Source of the DNA: Botryococcus braunii
Taxonomy: Eukaryota > Chlorophyta > Trebouxiophyceae
Length of the DNA: 20,086 bases
Direction: 5' to 3'
NCBI GenBank assembly: GCA_002005505.1
Contig: KV908523.1
Coordinates: 17,501 to 37,586 of the forward strand
Shown piece after piece: positions 8,250 through 18,353 of the stretch (positions are counted from its first letter, which is position 1; every line of letters starts with the position of its first letter). A model generated the notes under the pieces. That model did no database searches. It was not told where the DNA came from and saw only the letters and a list, made by a program, of their open reading frames with translations. The translations under genes and the position numbers were made by a program.

Positions 8250-8990
8250 AGGTGTTGCTGTGGATGCAGAGCTTGCAAGAACCAGCAGCATTGATGAAGC
8301 ACATCCTCATACGCACTTGCTGCTCGAACAAATACTCGCGGTGTTAGCAGGAGATGAAACGAATACCACCCACCAGGTTTGATTGGAAAATTCTTCCGAG
8401 TCGTATGCCTATTGTTAATGGCAATCCAGTCGTACTCTGAATGTCTGGCTACATTTTCCTACAAATTGGGGACGAGTAAAATTAGACAATTATTCTTATT
8501 AACCTGACAGGATCACATTTAGAACTTAGGGCCTTCCTTCAACAGCAGTACAAGGCCACATGTAGATGTTTGCAACCAGGAGCAGCTTACATGTTGCCAA
8601 ACCTCAGCATACTTTCTTGATGGAGAGCTTGTCCTCTTTAACTAATTGGTTGGTGAACCTGTTCACCTGCTGCGCCTCATAAGCAAGGCGACCTTGAGAT
8701 TGATCTTCTCTCGATCAGTTTTAACAACATGTCAATCTTCCACGTGTGACAGGTACACCAAGGAGCTGCAGAAGGCCAGGGGATGCCGGAAACTTTGACA
8801 GGGTTTAAAGTGACACCAGTTGCAGTTGCTTGAGAATAGGTATACTTGGACTCGCATCCGCCCCACAAGAGCAAAAGCCAGCCAGCAGGTACCATCAATG
8901 CTTCGCGGAAGATGGCGATGCGGTGGGAATGACAATGACAAAAGTCCACGAGTCAGTCCATGAAATGAGGGAGGGGGAAACGTCGACTCT
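8250..8990. other. Mostly non-coding, with one weak minus-strand exon candidate
   Basis: On the minus strand about 8693-8613 reads EDQSQGRLAYEAQQVNRFTN and ends in LSIKK followed by a GTATGC donor, so it looks like part of a helical protein. It lies downstream of the stop of the four-exon minus gene. It could be an alternative 3' exon of that gene or chance. The rest shows no structure that I can assign. Confidence 0.3.
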
Positions 8991-9761
8991 TTATACTGCT
9001 GATGTGGACATCAACTCTTTTGAGGAATCTTTTGAGCTTAGAAGTGCTTTTGAGCATTTTGTAACCTAAAGAGTCGGTGACAACTACGCAAGAAATGCAT
9101 CACCTTGGTGGTAGTACCATTGATTGTCAGTTCACACCCGGGTGATATACGGATGATTGTATACGGCAATACTATAAATGATAGTGTAACTCTTGACGGA
9201 TGTTTCAGTAACTTTTTCTGATGCAACCCGGAGATTACGCCTGGTAGTATCAAGGCTGTATCAAAGATACTAGCATACTTCCTTGATACACCTACATCAG
9301 AGGTCCACGTGCCTCACATGGCCCCCAAGGCGTGACGGTCGAGGGGGACGCCGTTGTGCGACTGCACCACAGGCATACTCAGCATGACCACCCCGTTGTG
9401 GAGTTGAAGCATTTTAAAGACGACTTCCAGCCTGTAACAGAAGCTTCTGTCTGGTAATACTCTTCCTTGAAGATCTTGTACGGAGTCTGTAGAATACGTA
9501 GTGCTGAAGGGGGCAATAGTCTTGGCGGGTCTTCTGGAGTGTGACCGAAACGGCTGTTTTCAGGGAGGGTGTAAGCCCAGGGTGTTTTCTTCAATACTTC
9601 TGTAACATATGGCTATCCTTTTTTGTTCTCGCTCGTGATGGCTGCTGGCCGTCCCCTGTTGCCACTGCTCGGTCGTACGGGTCAACCTTCAGCGTGCTTT
9701 CCAGCTCATATCTTGATATGCGCTGAAAGTCTCCTCGTGTGAAGCGTAAGAGCCATTTCAT
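8991..9761 (-). CDS. Four-exon gene, unknown protein (151 aa)
   Basis: Exons on the minus strand are 9761-9598, 9431-9318, 9240-9138 and 9065-8991. Introns are 166, 77 and 72 bases, all GT-AG. Phases are 2, 2 and 0, and every junction matches, giving 151 codons from ATG 9761 to TAA 8991-8993. The start was chosen as the first in-frame ATG about 106 bases downstream of a TATA box at 9874-9867. The protein begins MKWLLRFTRGDFQRISRYEL, is Lys/Arg-rich near residues 43-55, has a more hydrophobic middle (VVFKMLQLHNGVVMLSMPVV at about 57-76) and a Ser/Lys-rich tail. No family is recognised, and there is no clear signal peptide or membrane helix. It is divergent from the plus-strand gene beginning at 10070. 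The second acceptor (TTGATACTACCAG) lies by a nested hairpin. The model could still be fortuitous, since each exon alone is short. Confidence 0.42.
9247..9289. repeat. Nested inverted repeat within the second intron of the minus-strand gene
   Basis: The outer arms GTATCAAGG (9247-9255) and CCTTGATAC (9281-9289) are exact complements. Inside lies a second hairpin, GTATC-AAA-GATAC (9258-9270). The structure ends six bases from the proposed acceptor at 9241, so it could hide or loop the 3' splice site; that is inference. Confidence 0.65.
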
Positions 9762-9866
9762 ATGGAGTAACGGACTCGGCAGGTTGCCGGCCTTATTGCT
9801 GTGCCCCTGCTGGGCATCTATTGTGAAGGAGTTCTGGATTTACCATGTCGTGAGCAGCGGCGTGCC

Positions 9867-9874
9867 CTTTTATA
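9867..9874 (-). promoter_or_regulatory. TATA box for the minus-strand gene
   Basis: The minus strand reads CAGTATAAAAGGGC, a very close match to the plant TATA consensus. The start of transcription would fall near 9840 and the ATG at 9761 about 106 bases downstream of the box. Confidence 0.5.
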
Positions 9875-10069
9875 CTGAGGCATTCAATGCTCTACTACGG
9901 TGGGTCCTTGATGGTCTACCTTGTTATCCTGTGAGTTCTACCTCCCTGTAAACAACTGTTGGTTTTTAAATTTTCTTCTCATACCACAGTTGTTGGCAGC
10001 CGTTTAAGGATCTTTGGCCTCTTATTTCGTGCAAGGTATATGTTTGTGTGTTGGGGGGGGGGGGTGCAG

Positions 10070-13000
10070 ATGTGTCAACCCTGCCAACCTTGTGGGCAAC
10101 CAGTTCATCGTTGTGGCTATAGGACAGATTCGGTGGACTGCATAAGAGGTGCAGATGCCATGTTGGACAGTTCCAGCAGAGAACGTTCTGAGGTAAGGGC
10201 CTGACCATCCAGCCATAATCATGTTCGAATTGCCTTCGAACCAGTGGTGACATGCAGAGGTAGTGCAGGGGGATGAAGATGATGATGTGAGTGTTGCAAA
10301 TACAGAAGAAGAGTCGGAGGCAGAAAGTGACCTTGAGAACAGGTAGGTGAACCTGGCCATCAAGTTTATCTGGCGACGGTGTATCGGGGGCACTATCGCA
10401 AAGATTTGGGATTAATGCCACAAACCATGGTGGGGTTCAGGACAACGAATCGAGCTGTTAAGCAATTCCGGGAGTCCTTTGACAGAGATATATATGATCC
10501 AAAGAAGGCTAGAGATGGCCAACGACCTATGGTGGAAAAGACAGCCGGGAAGAACATCTGGTTACAAGGATCGGTCCTCCAGGAGTCGTTGAATGAAATC
10601 CAATTGGACGTTAAAGGTGAAAGTCTCTTTTCCAACTAAGACAGTCACAAGTGTTACGTTTTGCTGTATTATTAACTTGTGTGGTATTAATGCAGGGGTG
10701 CATGCTGACCCTGAGAAATGCATTATTTGGCTAAACAAAAAGAGCAGCCGAATTTGGAGGGGCTCTTTGAGAGGAAAGGACTGGAAACACTTGAAGAACG
10801 GAGAGTGGAAGCCAGTTGACAGCCGTGCAAGGAAAGGGAGTTCTAAGCTGAAAAAGCGAAAAGGGGCTTCAGGAGGTGGGGCCTTCTGAGGTTGGGCTTG
10901 GTAGTGAAAATGAAAATAACCTGGGAATGCAGAAGAGTTGAGATGACATTATGCTGTGCCAGAAAGTCAATAGGGGGGTTTGCATAGACGGTAGGGTTCA
11001 TTTGGTTATGAGCTGTCACTTGCAATGCTTTCTTGCTTGTTTTGGTGCAAGGACTAGATAGGCACACAAACATGGTCCAGGATAGTCAAGGCTCACAAGT
11101 GGTCACTCATGCGATGTGTGTTTTATTCATGAGGGGCATGGATGCATTAAAGTGCTTGGCCGGGTGGGAAGCGAGGGCTTGAACAGCAATTCAGCAAAGG
11201 ATGTTACTGCGCAGGGGCATCAGAAGGAGAAGCAACGGGAGTTTCTGTTGGTCCTGAGTCAGGTTCTGATGAGGATATGGTCCCTCAAAGAAAGAGGCCA
11301 AAACGCCACCGGACCGGCAGTCGAGATTTAAGGCAGACTCCTGTTCCGCAGCAGTTCCTTGCGCATGCCAGCGGAGAAGAGCAGCACAGCACGAGTGAGG
11401 TTGTTGATATTCCTGGGGTTTCCACTGACAGACCGGGAGATACTTCACGTGCTGATCATTGGGTATTCTCCCGGCACTAAGACTGTGGCAAACCGCGGCT
11501 GTTGTGTTGGAGGGGCATCAAAGTTGGATATTCTGCCGGGCTTTCTGTGAAGAGCATTTCCTTTTCCTTTCGTGATTTGTACTGGGTGGTTATTTACACA
11601 TGCATTTGCAGCATGGAAAGTGGCAAGCTCCTGCCATTTTCAGAATGTAGTACCAGAATTTCCATTAAGGAATGGGTTTGTGTGAGAGTAGGGTCAGAGG
11701 CCTCTGGGTATGGATACACCCTGCATTACATTCTCTTGTCCGTCATCCAAATGCTTTGTTGGGGGCAAGAGGCATACAGGTCCTGGTCAGATGGCGGGAC
11801 GTAGTTCCTGCTGCATGGCATAGATATGTGTGCACAATTAGCATAATGTGTGCACACATCCGCAACTGTTTACCGTATCAATATTTTGTTCTAATTTCAC
11901 ATAGGTTGGACATGACCAGGCAGTACGAGCCGAACAATCTCGGGGTGGCACTCCTGCACTGACGTCAACTCCTCCAGCTCCTACTGATGCTTGGTTCCTG
12001 GAACATTTCAAGCAGTTGTGGAAAGCAGGAGAGTTGACTTTTGGAGCCACAGATGGGCGTTCTGCTGAGGCTGGGTCCCTCCCATCGCTGCCCACCTCTG
12101 CACCGGGGTGTCCTGCTGCGGAGCTTCTTCAGGGCTCTGACTTTGGAACTGTACAAGGTTCCGGGGGCGATGTTAAAGGGCGGGGGGTTCAAGGTAACAA
12201 GCCCATGGATCAGGGGACAGGCATTGTAGGTGTCTGGGGCATCTGGTTCTGGTGCTTACATCAGGGAATTTTGCTGGTGTTGCAATCATCTGAGCCTTTC
12301 ATTGCTTGTGTGTGACATGGTTGTGCTCTGGCACTAATTGTACTATCTAGTCTATCTTATAGCACATTCTTTTCTGCTTTCTGTGACTGCCATCAATGTT
12401 TCAGGTTTGGCGGGCTTCTTTTCAGGTTTGGCCTGTGGAAGTGCAAAGACACAAGGGATAAAGGAAGAGGCAATCGAAAAGGTGGATTTGGAGAGTCAGC
12501 CAGACAATTCAGACAGCAGTGGGACTGGGAGTCAACCGACAACGCAGAAGCCTTCCAGGCCTCGCCAACGTGTCGCTCCACGAGAACTCCAGGTGCATCC
12601 AGTTTGCTCTCTGGTCAATGGTGTGGGGCATGGGGATTCTCATTGAAGATAAATACCTCTCATGGAGCGCCTGTCTGACCTCAATTATCTTACGATTAAT
12701 TGCCCACAGAGCAATGAGGCAAACTGATAATGGTATGCATGAGCCAGAGTTCCGTGTAACAGGCCTAATAAATAGATTGAGCTGTAGCCGAAGGGTATAG
12801 TAGATTTGGGGAGTGTATCAAGGTTCGCATTGAATATGTGGTGTTATTAAAGGGTTTGAGTTTATGAATTGCTTGAGGTGGCCAAACGGTCATTTTGTCT
12901 GTATAGCAACAGAAGGGTCATGAACTCTCTTGGTCCTTGTTGAATGAACGTGTTTGGCTCATGATGTTTGCTTTTTAGGGTTTCCGAACACGCTTTACTC

Positions 13001-13910
13001 TGTTATGTGATGCATCTGATTCTCCAAATGTACGGAAGACAGGTCAGATTTCTCATTAGATCTTTTGTTGGGCTTAGGAGTTATTGGAAAGTCTGCCAGC
13101 ACAACTGTCTAAACGAAGGCGAACTCAAGCGCAAGTTTTGCCAGCTGGGGCTTCTGCCGGGGCTGGCCATACCCGGGGACAAGATGATGAGAGGACCAGA
13201 ATTGTGGACTCTAGAAGAGGTAATGGCCATGATCCTGAGGACATTGCTGCTCCTGCAGTCAAACCCGAACCCCGGGATCGTTCTGTATGTAGTGTCCAGA
13301 ATTCTGATGCAGGAGGTAGTGCGGGTAATGTTGATGAGGCGGCTGACGAAGAGAAGAAAGAAGATGCTGTTCTCAATCTTGGGAATTTGAAAGGGAGAAA
13401 TGGTGGGTCTGTTCAGAACATGCCTTCTCTGGTACTCAATGGTACACCAGCAAGAGGCCTGAAATCAGATGGCTTACAAAGTGGTCGGCATTCTAGTGTT
13501 GCCGGAGGAGCCATGGGGAATGGTAACTCAAAAGCCGCAAATTCCAGGGGTTCACATGGTGAAAGCAGGATGGGGAAGGTCAGTGGATCAGGGGTAGACA
13601 AGGCGAGACCACAGGCAGTGTCGACCTTGTCAAGGCCTCTTGCTGTTTGTGCTGAGTTGAGAGACCAAGATGTTTTCACCACAAATAAAGTGAGCGCATG
13701 TCCCCAGAAGGTAGGTTCCAGCAGGGGGCACTTCGGCCATCACAAGTAGCATGTCTATCCCTAGACGATTTTGTTTGTGTGCGCTGGGAGAGGTAGTCAC
13801 TGGTCCAGGGGTACATGACGGGCCTTGATGTCTGTCTGCAGTGCCTGCATTCTGGTTGGTCTGCTTGTGTCGGAGTGGTCACAAAATCTTTGTGCAGATT
13901 ATCTCTGTAG
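10070..13910 (+). CDS. Nine-exon gene, unknown low-complexity protein, probably nuclear (659 aa)
   Basis: Exons: 10070-10192, 10269-10342, 10441-10616, 10696-10875, 11215-11462, 11905-12193, 12405-12592, 13078-13710, 13842-13910. All introns are GT-AG (several strong, e.g. GAG|GTAAGG, AAG|GTAACA, AAG|GTAGGT). Phases agree at all eight junctions, and the 1980 coding bases have no internal stop. Residues 1-15 are Cys-rich (MCQPCQPCGQPVHRC). Residues 42-65 are acidic. About 138-184 is Lys/Arg-rich with several Trp. 210-217 (RKRPKRHR) and 438-441 (KRRR) look like nuclear localisation signals. VKPE at 487-490 fits a SUMO acceptor motif. The rest is Gly/Ser/Asp-rich and probably disordered. No catalytic domain is recognised. 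ATG 10040 is an alternative start and upstream exons are possible. If the last intron is retained, the protein ends at 13749 instead. Nuclear location is inferred from the basic clusters. Confidence 0.58.
12405..12425 (+). promoter_or_regulatory. Tandem in-frame 3' splice sites 21 bases apart
   Basis: Two acceptors, TTTCAG before GTTTGGC at 12405 and TTTTCAG before GTTTGGC at 12426, share the same downstream bases and differ by exactly seven codons. Both keep the reading frame. Use of the second would drop seven residues (encoding LAGFFSG or its shift). This is alternative splicing potential seen in sequence only. Confidence 0.45.
12979..13029 (+). CDS. Possible extra 17-codon exon of the plus-strand gene
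   Basis: An excellent acceptor (TTTGCTTTTTAG) starts a phase-0 stretch reading GFRTRFTLLCDASDSPN, ending at a GTACGG donor. It fits between exons 7 and 8 in frame. Its downstream intron would be only 48 bases, shorter than the others in this gene. I therefore leave it out of the main model. Confidence 0.25.
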
Positions 13911-15134
13911 GAGCACAGAGTTAGGCAGGTTGAATAATGCCTGGTGTGGCAGCGCTGCAGTGCGCCATAGACTCTGGTGTCTGCAAGTAGCGGATCGTCT
14001 TCATTGGTATCTGGTAGGGTCAAATAGGCAGTTTTGAAGCTGAATCTATGAAGACATGATCATTTGTTTGTGAACAATCGATGGTGTCTGTTGGCCAGTG
14101 GCCTTCCAATGTCATTAGAACCTGGTTACGTGCTTGTTTGTACAAGTCGGTGTGAAAGCAGGTTTATTATTTTTAGAGGGTCCCTGCCCCTCTTCTGAAC
14201 GGTGGGTCTGTGAAAGGCAGGGCAGAGGCTGTCTAGGTTGCAATCGGATACTATCCTCCCTTGAAGTACAGGGGTGATAGACGTGATACTTTCAAAATAA
14301 ATGGTACAGTAAAGTGAAGTTTGCCCTGAGGCTATCGAGCTTTGTTGATCGCTCTGTGGTCAGAAAGGGAACGCTCATACTAGAGTCATATAGTATCTAA
14401 TTGCCTTGGCTGTCGACTGGTCGCAGACTTTGGACACAGTCTGACAACGCCAAGGGTACTTACTGAGTGTTGAGGGGTGTGGCGATATGGTTTCCCTTCA
14501 TTGTTGTAACAGCATTTGTACAACATTTAAGGGTTTCCAACGAGGATAGTATCGTGGCCAGGTGGAGGAAACAGTCTCATCACATATGGATGTCAAAAAA
14601 GCAGCTCAATGGCTGGTTGCTTACAGTGACGAAGCATGCATCCTCTTTTGGTGCGATTGGGGGGTCCTAAATGGGGACTCCGTCACAATAATGGAAGGCT
14701 TTATTTGACATTGTCATCAAATTCACAGTCAGAATTGTGAGTTTGGGATCTGGATTGTAGAGCACATCTGTATAGCAAGACATCTATGGTCAGGTCTGTT
14801 AAAGCTTGCATATCGTGATGTCTTTCAGATTGTTGGTCACGGGTAGCTGAAGGCTTCTTTGTGTGGCTTGAAGTCGGATTGGAGCGTGCTTTATTGGTGA
14901 AGAGGCTTCATGAGGGTCTTTGTTTTCATTTCACTTCATAAATGCCAATCAGCATCCATTACTGCGCGTTTGTGTAAATATTGTGCACAGACAGGTTATT
15001 CACACCCACTGAATGAACAGCAGGGGACCCCATTTGCTAACCTGCGACTTGTTATGGTTCTCCCTGATTGTAGGACGAAATGTTATTCTTGAGCCCCCCC
15101 CCCCCCCATGTCTAGTATCCGCTAGTTGCCTCAC
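13911..15134. other. 3' UTR and intergenic DNA, no gene supported
   Basis: After the stop at 13910 no splice-bounded exon is convincing. An AATAAA lies at 14296-14301. Short open frames near 14467 and 14910 lack supporting signals. A C15 tract sits near 15094-15108. Confidence 0.45.
14296..14301 (+). terminator. AATAAA, possible polyadenylation signal of the plus-strand gene
   Basis: A canonical AATAAA lies 386 bases after the proposed stop. Plant and algal signals are loose, so the match alone is weak evidence for the transcript end. Confidence 0.25.
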
Positions 15135-15638
15135 CAGTTTGCAAGCTGATTAAGGGGTGGCAGTTTTGAGAAGACTGTCGACTTGCTCGGATCTCCAAGG
15201 GGTCTGCTGCCGTGGATTGATGTGAACAAGGGAAACCTTTCGAGAATGAGCAACTGGAGTGAGCGTCTTCTGCCCCTCGTTGCTGGAGATACGAAGAGAA
15301 AAGTGCAGAAGATGGTAGTCCCTGTGCGCATCGTGGTGCAGCTGATATCAGCGTATGCTTATTTCTGCTGCCCTCAGTTGCAGTTGTTGCTTATTTTATG
15401 CACACATCGAAGAGGGGACGGATGGTGAAGCTCTCACCACAACCCAGGTGTCACACCTAGTTGTCATCACTGTTCCACGTTCCAGAAAGCGGCTCGTGAT
15501 CTGTTGCTCGGCATACAGTACATCACAATACAGCATGGCTGCTTTTGATAATGCCTTCTCTGCATGCTCTGTTGGGATCTGTGCTGGTTCATGGTGAGTT
15601 GGAGGGTTCCGGTCTGGTCTGGTCTTGCTTATTGTCAC
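15135..15638 (-). CDS. Candidate two-exon minus-strand fragment, unknown product
   Basis: The upstream exon (open from about 15638 down to 15438) includes IPTEHAEKALSKAAMLYCDV, which looks like a helical protein, and ends at a strong donor (GTTGTG followed by GTGAGAG). After a 155-base intron, a pyrimidine-rich acceptor (TTCTCTTCGTATCTCCAG) opens a second exon, 15282-15135, in phase 0. That exon ends at CTG followed by GTGAGG. The true 5' end and downstream exons are unknown. The plus strand over 15150-15428 is also open (SFEKTVDLLGSPRGLLPWID), so strand assignment is unsettled. Confidence 0.28.
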
Positions 15639-15827
15639 CCCGCCCCTTCTTTCTGTGCTTTTTGCCTTTCATTCGGCTCCCTTCAAACACATAGCATTTT
15701 CTGCAAATGCGTATGAAGTTATGTGTAACCTGGCGAGTTGAGTTCGCGTATACGCAACGCTGCCCTGTAGTATGAGAGTCTCATCGTGACATGCTAGAGA
15801 CAGCTATGTTTGTCCAGGATCCCTTGC

Positions 15828-15830
<3 letters not shown>

Positions 15831-15887
<57 letters not shown>

Positions 15888-15943
15888 TGTGTCTGAGTCT
15901 GTGTCTGTGTCGGTCTGTGTCTGTGGCTGTGGCTGTGTCTGTC
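15831..15943. repeat. (GT)28 array grading into GTGTCT hexamers
   Basis: Pure GT fills 15831-15886. It then gives way to degenerate GTCTGT and GGCTGT units to about 15943. The change from dimer to hexamer suggests ageing of one array edge. Confidence 0.95.
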
Positions 15944-16721
15944 CCGAGTCCTACATATGCATTACGATATACTTTGCGGCTGTGAAGAATCACATTTCGA
16001 GGGCAAGGCCTTGTGCCTCTGGGGATGAGGAGACGCTTTCACCTCTTAAAATTCACCCCACAGACATCTGCTATACCCAACACTGTGTTGGAGCTGCATT
16101 GGTGCACTTACTATCCATCATAGCTATAAGCTGCATCGGCAATTAGGCTGCCGCCCCCCCCCCCCTCTCCTCTCCCGGCGGAGGGGACATACATTGTGTT
16201 GCTAGTCGACCTGATATACGCGAAGGTCCAGGACAACTCGAAAGTGGGAAAATATACCATGTGGCATGTGGCAGCATTCTTTGTCGAACGAACTATGATT
16301 CTTGCAGTACCCCCCCCACCCCCCAACCCGGGGGTGGGGGCGGGGCTGCATGACAGGCCCTAGGGCACCAGGACTGCAGCCACGTGTGGCATGTTCTTCC
16401 GACGTGCCCACTGTGTTTTTCGCTTTTTAGGATGGAAGCAAAGCTTTTATGGCTAACAGATGATCTCTCTTTGCTCATATGTGTTCACGTATGCACACTT
16501 TCACCGTGTGCCGCTCATGCATTCCCGCGCGTCACTGTTGGAACCCATATGGCATTTGGCCAGGTGCCATATGCCAGATGTATATATGGTACGGGTGGAA
16601 AGGACCTATCCACCACTTGTAGTTCGGAAGGCGGGCCTGTCAAATGAGGCATGGTATGGGGTTAGAATATGCTCAACTTTTTATTCTAAATGAAAAGCAG
16701 CACTTTTGCTTCACTTTGCAG
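15944..16721. other. Largely non-coding stretch with C/G tracts
   Basis: A C14 run lies near 16152, and a C tract (16310-16324) faces a G tract (16330-16345). One exon-like segment, 16431-16488, has a strong acceptor (TTTTTCGCTTTTTAG) and a GTATGC donor and reads MEAKLLWLTDDLSLLICVH. It does not join in phase to the next candidate exon, so it is not called separately. Confidence 0.35.
16310..16345. repeat. Facing C-tract and G-tract, possible quadruplex or hairpin
   Basis: CCCCCCCACCCCCC is followed after AA by CCC and GGGGGTGGGGGCGGGG. The strand can pair with itself, and the G side has three long G runs. Any effect on expression is unknown. Confidence 0.6.
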
Positions 16722-16890
16722 CACAGCCTTGTTAGAAAATAGCATGAAGTGTCCTAAGAGTTGGAGTACTTTGGGGTCAACTGGTGCTCTACGAAGCCTA
16801 TACGCTGGCTTTTGCTCCAGCTACTACGTTCCTGTGGAATATTTAACCCAAGGGGGATTTGTTGACACAACAGCAACGGGTGGTAGCGAC
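16722..16890 (+). CDS. Candidate internal exon, 56 codons, unknown product
   Basis: A pyrimidine-rich acceptor (CTTTTGCTTCACTTTGCAG) precedes 169 bases that are open in phase 2, reading TALLENSMKCPKSWSTLGST at the start and ending TATGGSD before a GTATGC donor at 16891. It contains a Tyr/Ser-rich middle (FCSSYYVPVEYLTQGG). No family is recognised, and neighbouring exons could not be joined in phase with confidence. Confidence 0.27.
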
Positions 16891-18220
16891 GTATGCTATC
16901 TAGTATCAATCTGATTAGTCATGGCTATCATTCACCCATGATCATTCACCATCTACTATACTATCTATTAAACAAGTTGATCAATCATGACTGATAAAAT
17001 GTCAGTGACCACGCTGCTATTTCAGGGTATTGTGACACAATTGCTTGCAAGCTGTGTCTGCTTTGGATTAGTCATGCAAACAAAGTGTTTCATTCGGGCA
17101 CGAAGAAGAGAACGAGCATTGTCGACACTCAACAACCAAGTATAGTAGTATGACTGATAATAGAGGGAGCAGTAGTTGTTACTATAAATCAGAAGAGCCT
17201 GGTGGACCGGAGACATAATGTTCATGGAAGAGAGAAACGCATGATGCCCATCCTTCTCTCTGATGGAAAGCAAAAATATTGGTTTAGAGGAAAAAAAACT
17301 GTGACGTATGGACATGGAGTTCTTAGGTCGAGAACTCTGCAGGAGCACGAGCAGAGTTACACATTGTCGATGTGCGAAAGCGGCTGAAATAACGAGACAT
17401 ATTGAGCAAGGGAGATTTAGGATTCAAATGTTCTACTTCTATTCGCAGAGCTCACACAAACGTAAGTTGAAATTGTGGACGTAATCCGTCGCACATGTAC
17501 CTGGTTGCGGACAGCATGCCGCATAGCGAAGAGTTTTGGATTGCATCCTAGAGGCTGTCGCACTATTTCCATACTTCATTCGATACATTTCACCTTGCTT
17601 TGCTGTGGCGCAATGTTTCGATTGAAACGACAAGAAACTATACAAAACTGCGGGCCCTCACAAGGCACCGGCGCCCTACGTTTTATCGTAAATCTGCGAT
17701 AGGGAGACTCTGCTGCCCCGTTCAAGCGTCAACTAGCCAACTTCGGGGAAACCAGTGATCCTTTAATAGTTGTCGATCTTCGATTATGCGATTGACGCAA
17801 CACGGCCATCCAAGTTGGCCGCCACCGTGGAGGTGCGCGATAGCTTATATTTTGCCAGCCTGGCCCCACGGGTGCTAAATAAAGATAGCATTGCGACAAG
17901 TTGGGCTGGAGCGTCATACACCAAAACAGGGTCGAACAAACTCTAATATCTTTTTGAAGCATCGTTTCCTGCACAACAATCTTCTTGAGGCCAAGCAATC
18001 TGTCTGCAACTCATAAGGACCTCTAGATCAGGTGCGTCGGCAGTTAGCCACTCGGGTTTTGAACACATGCAAATGCCTGCTACGACAAGACTTTTGCACA
18101 CTACTTGTTGCTATAAAGGAATCTTTGCCCACATTGTATTGTCGGTAGATTTTGTTCGTGCTTACCTGCGCAGGGTGCGACGAGCGACGCTCTTTCAAAT
18201 ATGTTGCTGTCAAACAAATT
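16891..18220. other. AT-richer non-coding stretch, no gene supported
   Basis: Short open frames occur on both strands, the longest about 108 codons on the minus strand near 17.0-17.35 kb, without recognisable domains or paired splice sites. Its right end carries the promoter of the gene at 18354. Confidence 0.45.
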
Positions 18221-18223
18221 ACC

Positions 18224-18230
18224 TATATAA
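18224..18230 (+). promoter_or_regulatory. TATA box of the secreted-protein gene
   Basis: ACCTATATAAGTTTAAAG contains a near-consensus TATATAA about 124 bases upstream of the ATG at 18354. A transcription start near 18255 would give a 5' UTR of about 100 bases. Confidence 0.5.
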
Positions 18231-18353
18231 GTTTAAAGTTTTCATGAAAAATTATTGTAAGATTCATGCACAAGGAATGAAATCTTGGAATGGTGCTAAT
18301 TCAACTGCATGGGGCTCCGGATCGCAGGAAGCCAGCAATCTTCGTCACCCACC

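Noticed and set aside
9826..9930. Plus-strand stretch (HVVSSGVPFYTEAFNALLRW) recalling the GIPF motif of DUF659/hAT transposase proteins, ending at a GTGAGT donor
   Set aside because: The resemblance is a single short motif, nothing upstream or downstream matches an hAT protein, and the stretch overlaps the TATA box and start region of the minus-strand gene.
11612..11820. Extra exon after the acceptor TGCATTTGCAG at 11611, open in two frames
   Set aside because: It cannot be placed between exons 5 and 6 of the plus-strand gene without breaking phase, whereas joining 11462 directly to 11905 keeps the frame.
17729..17998. Minus-strand ORF of 89 codons
   Set aside because: No domain, promoter, splice context or compositional support; typical of chance frames in this region.
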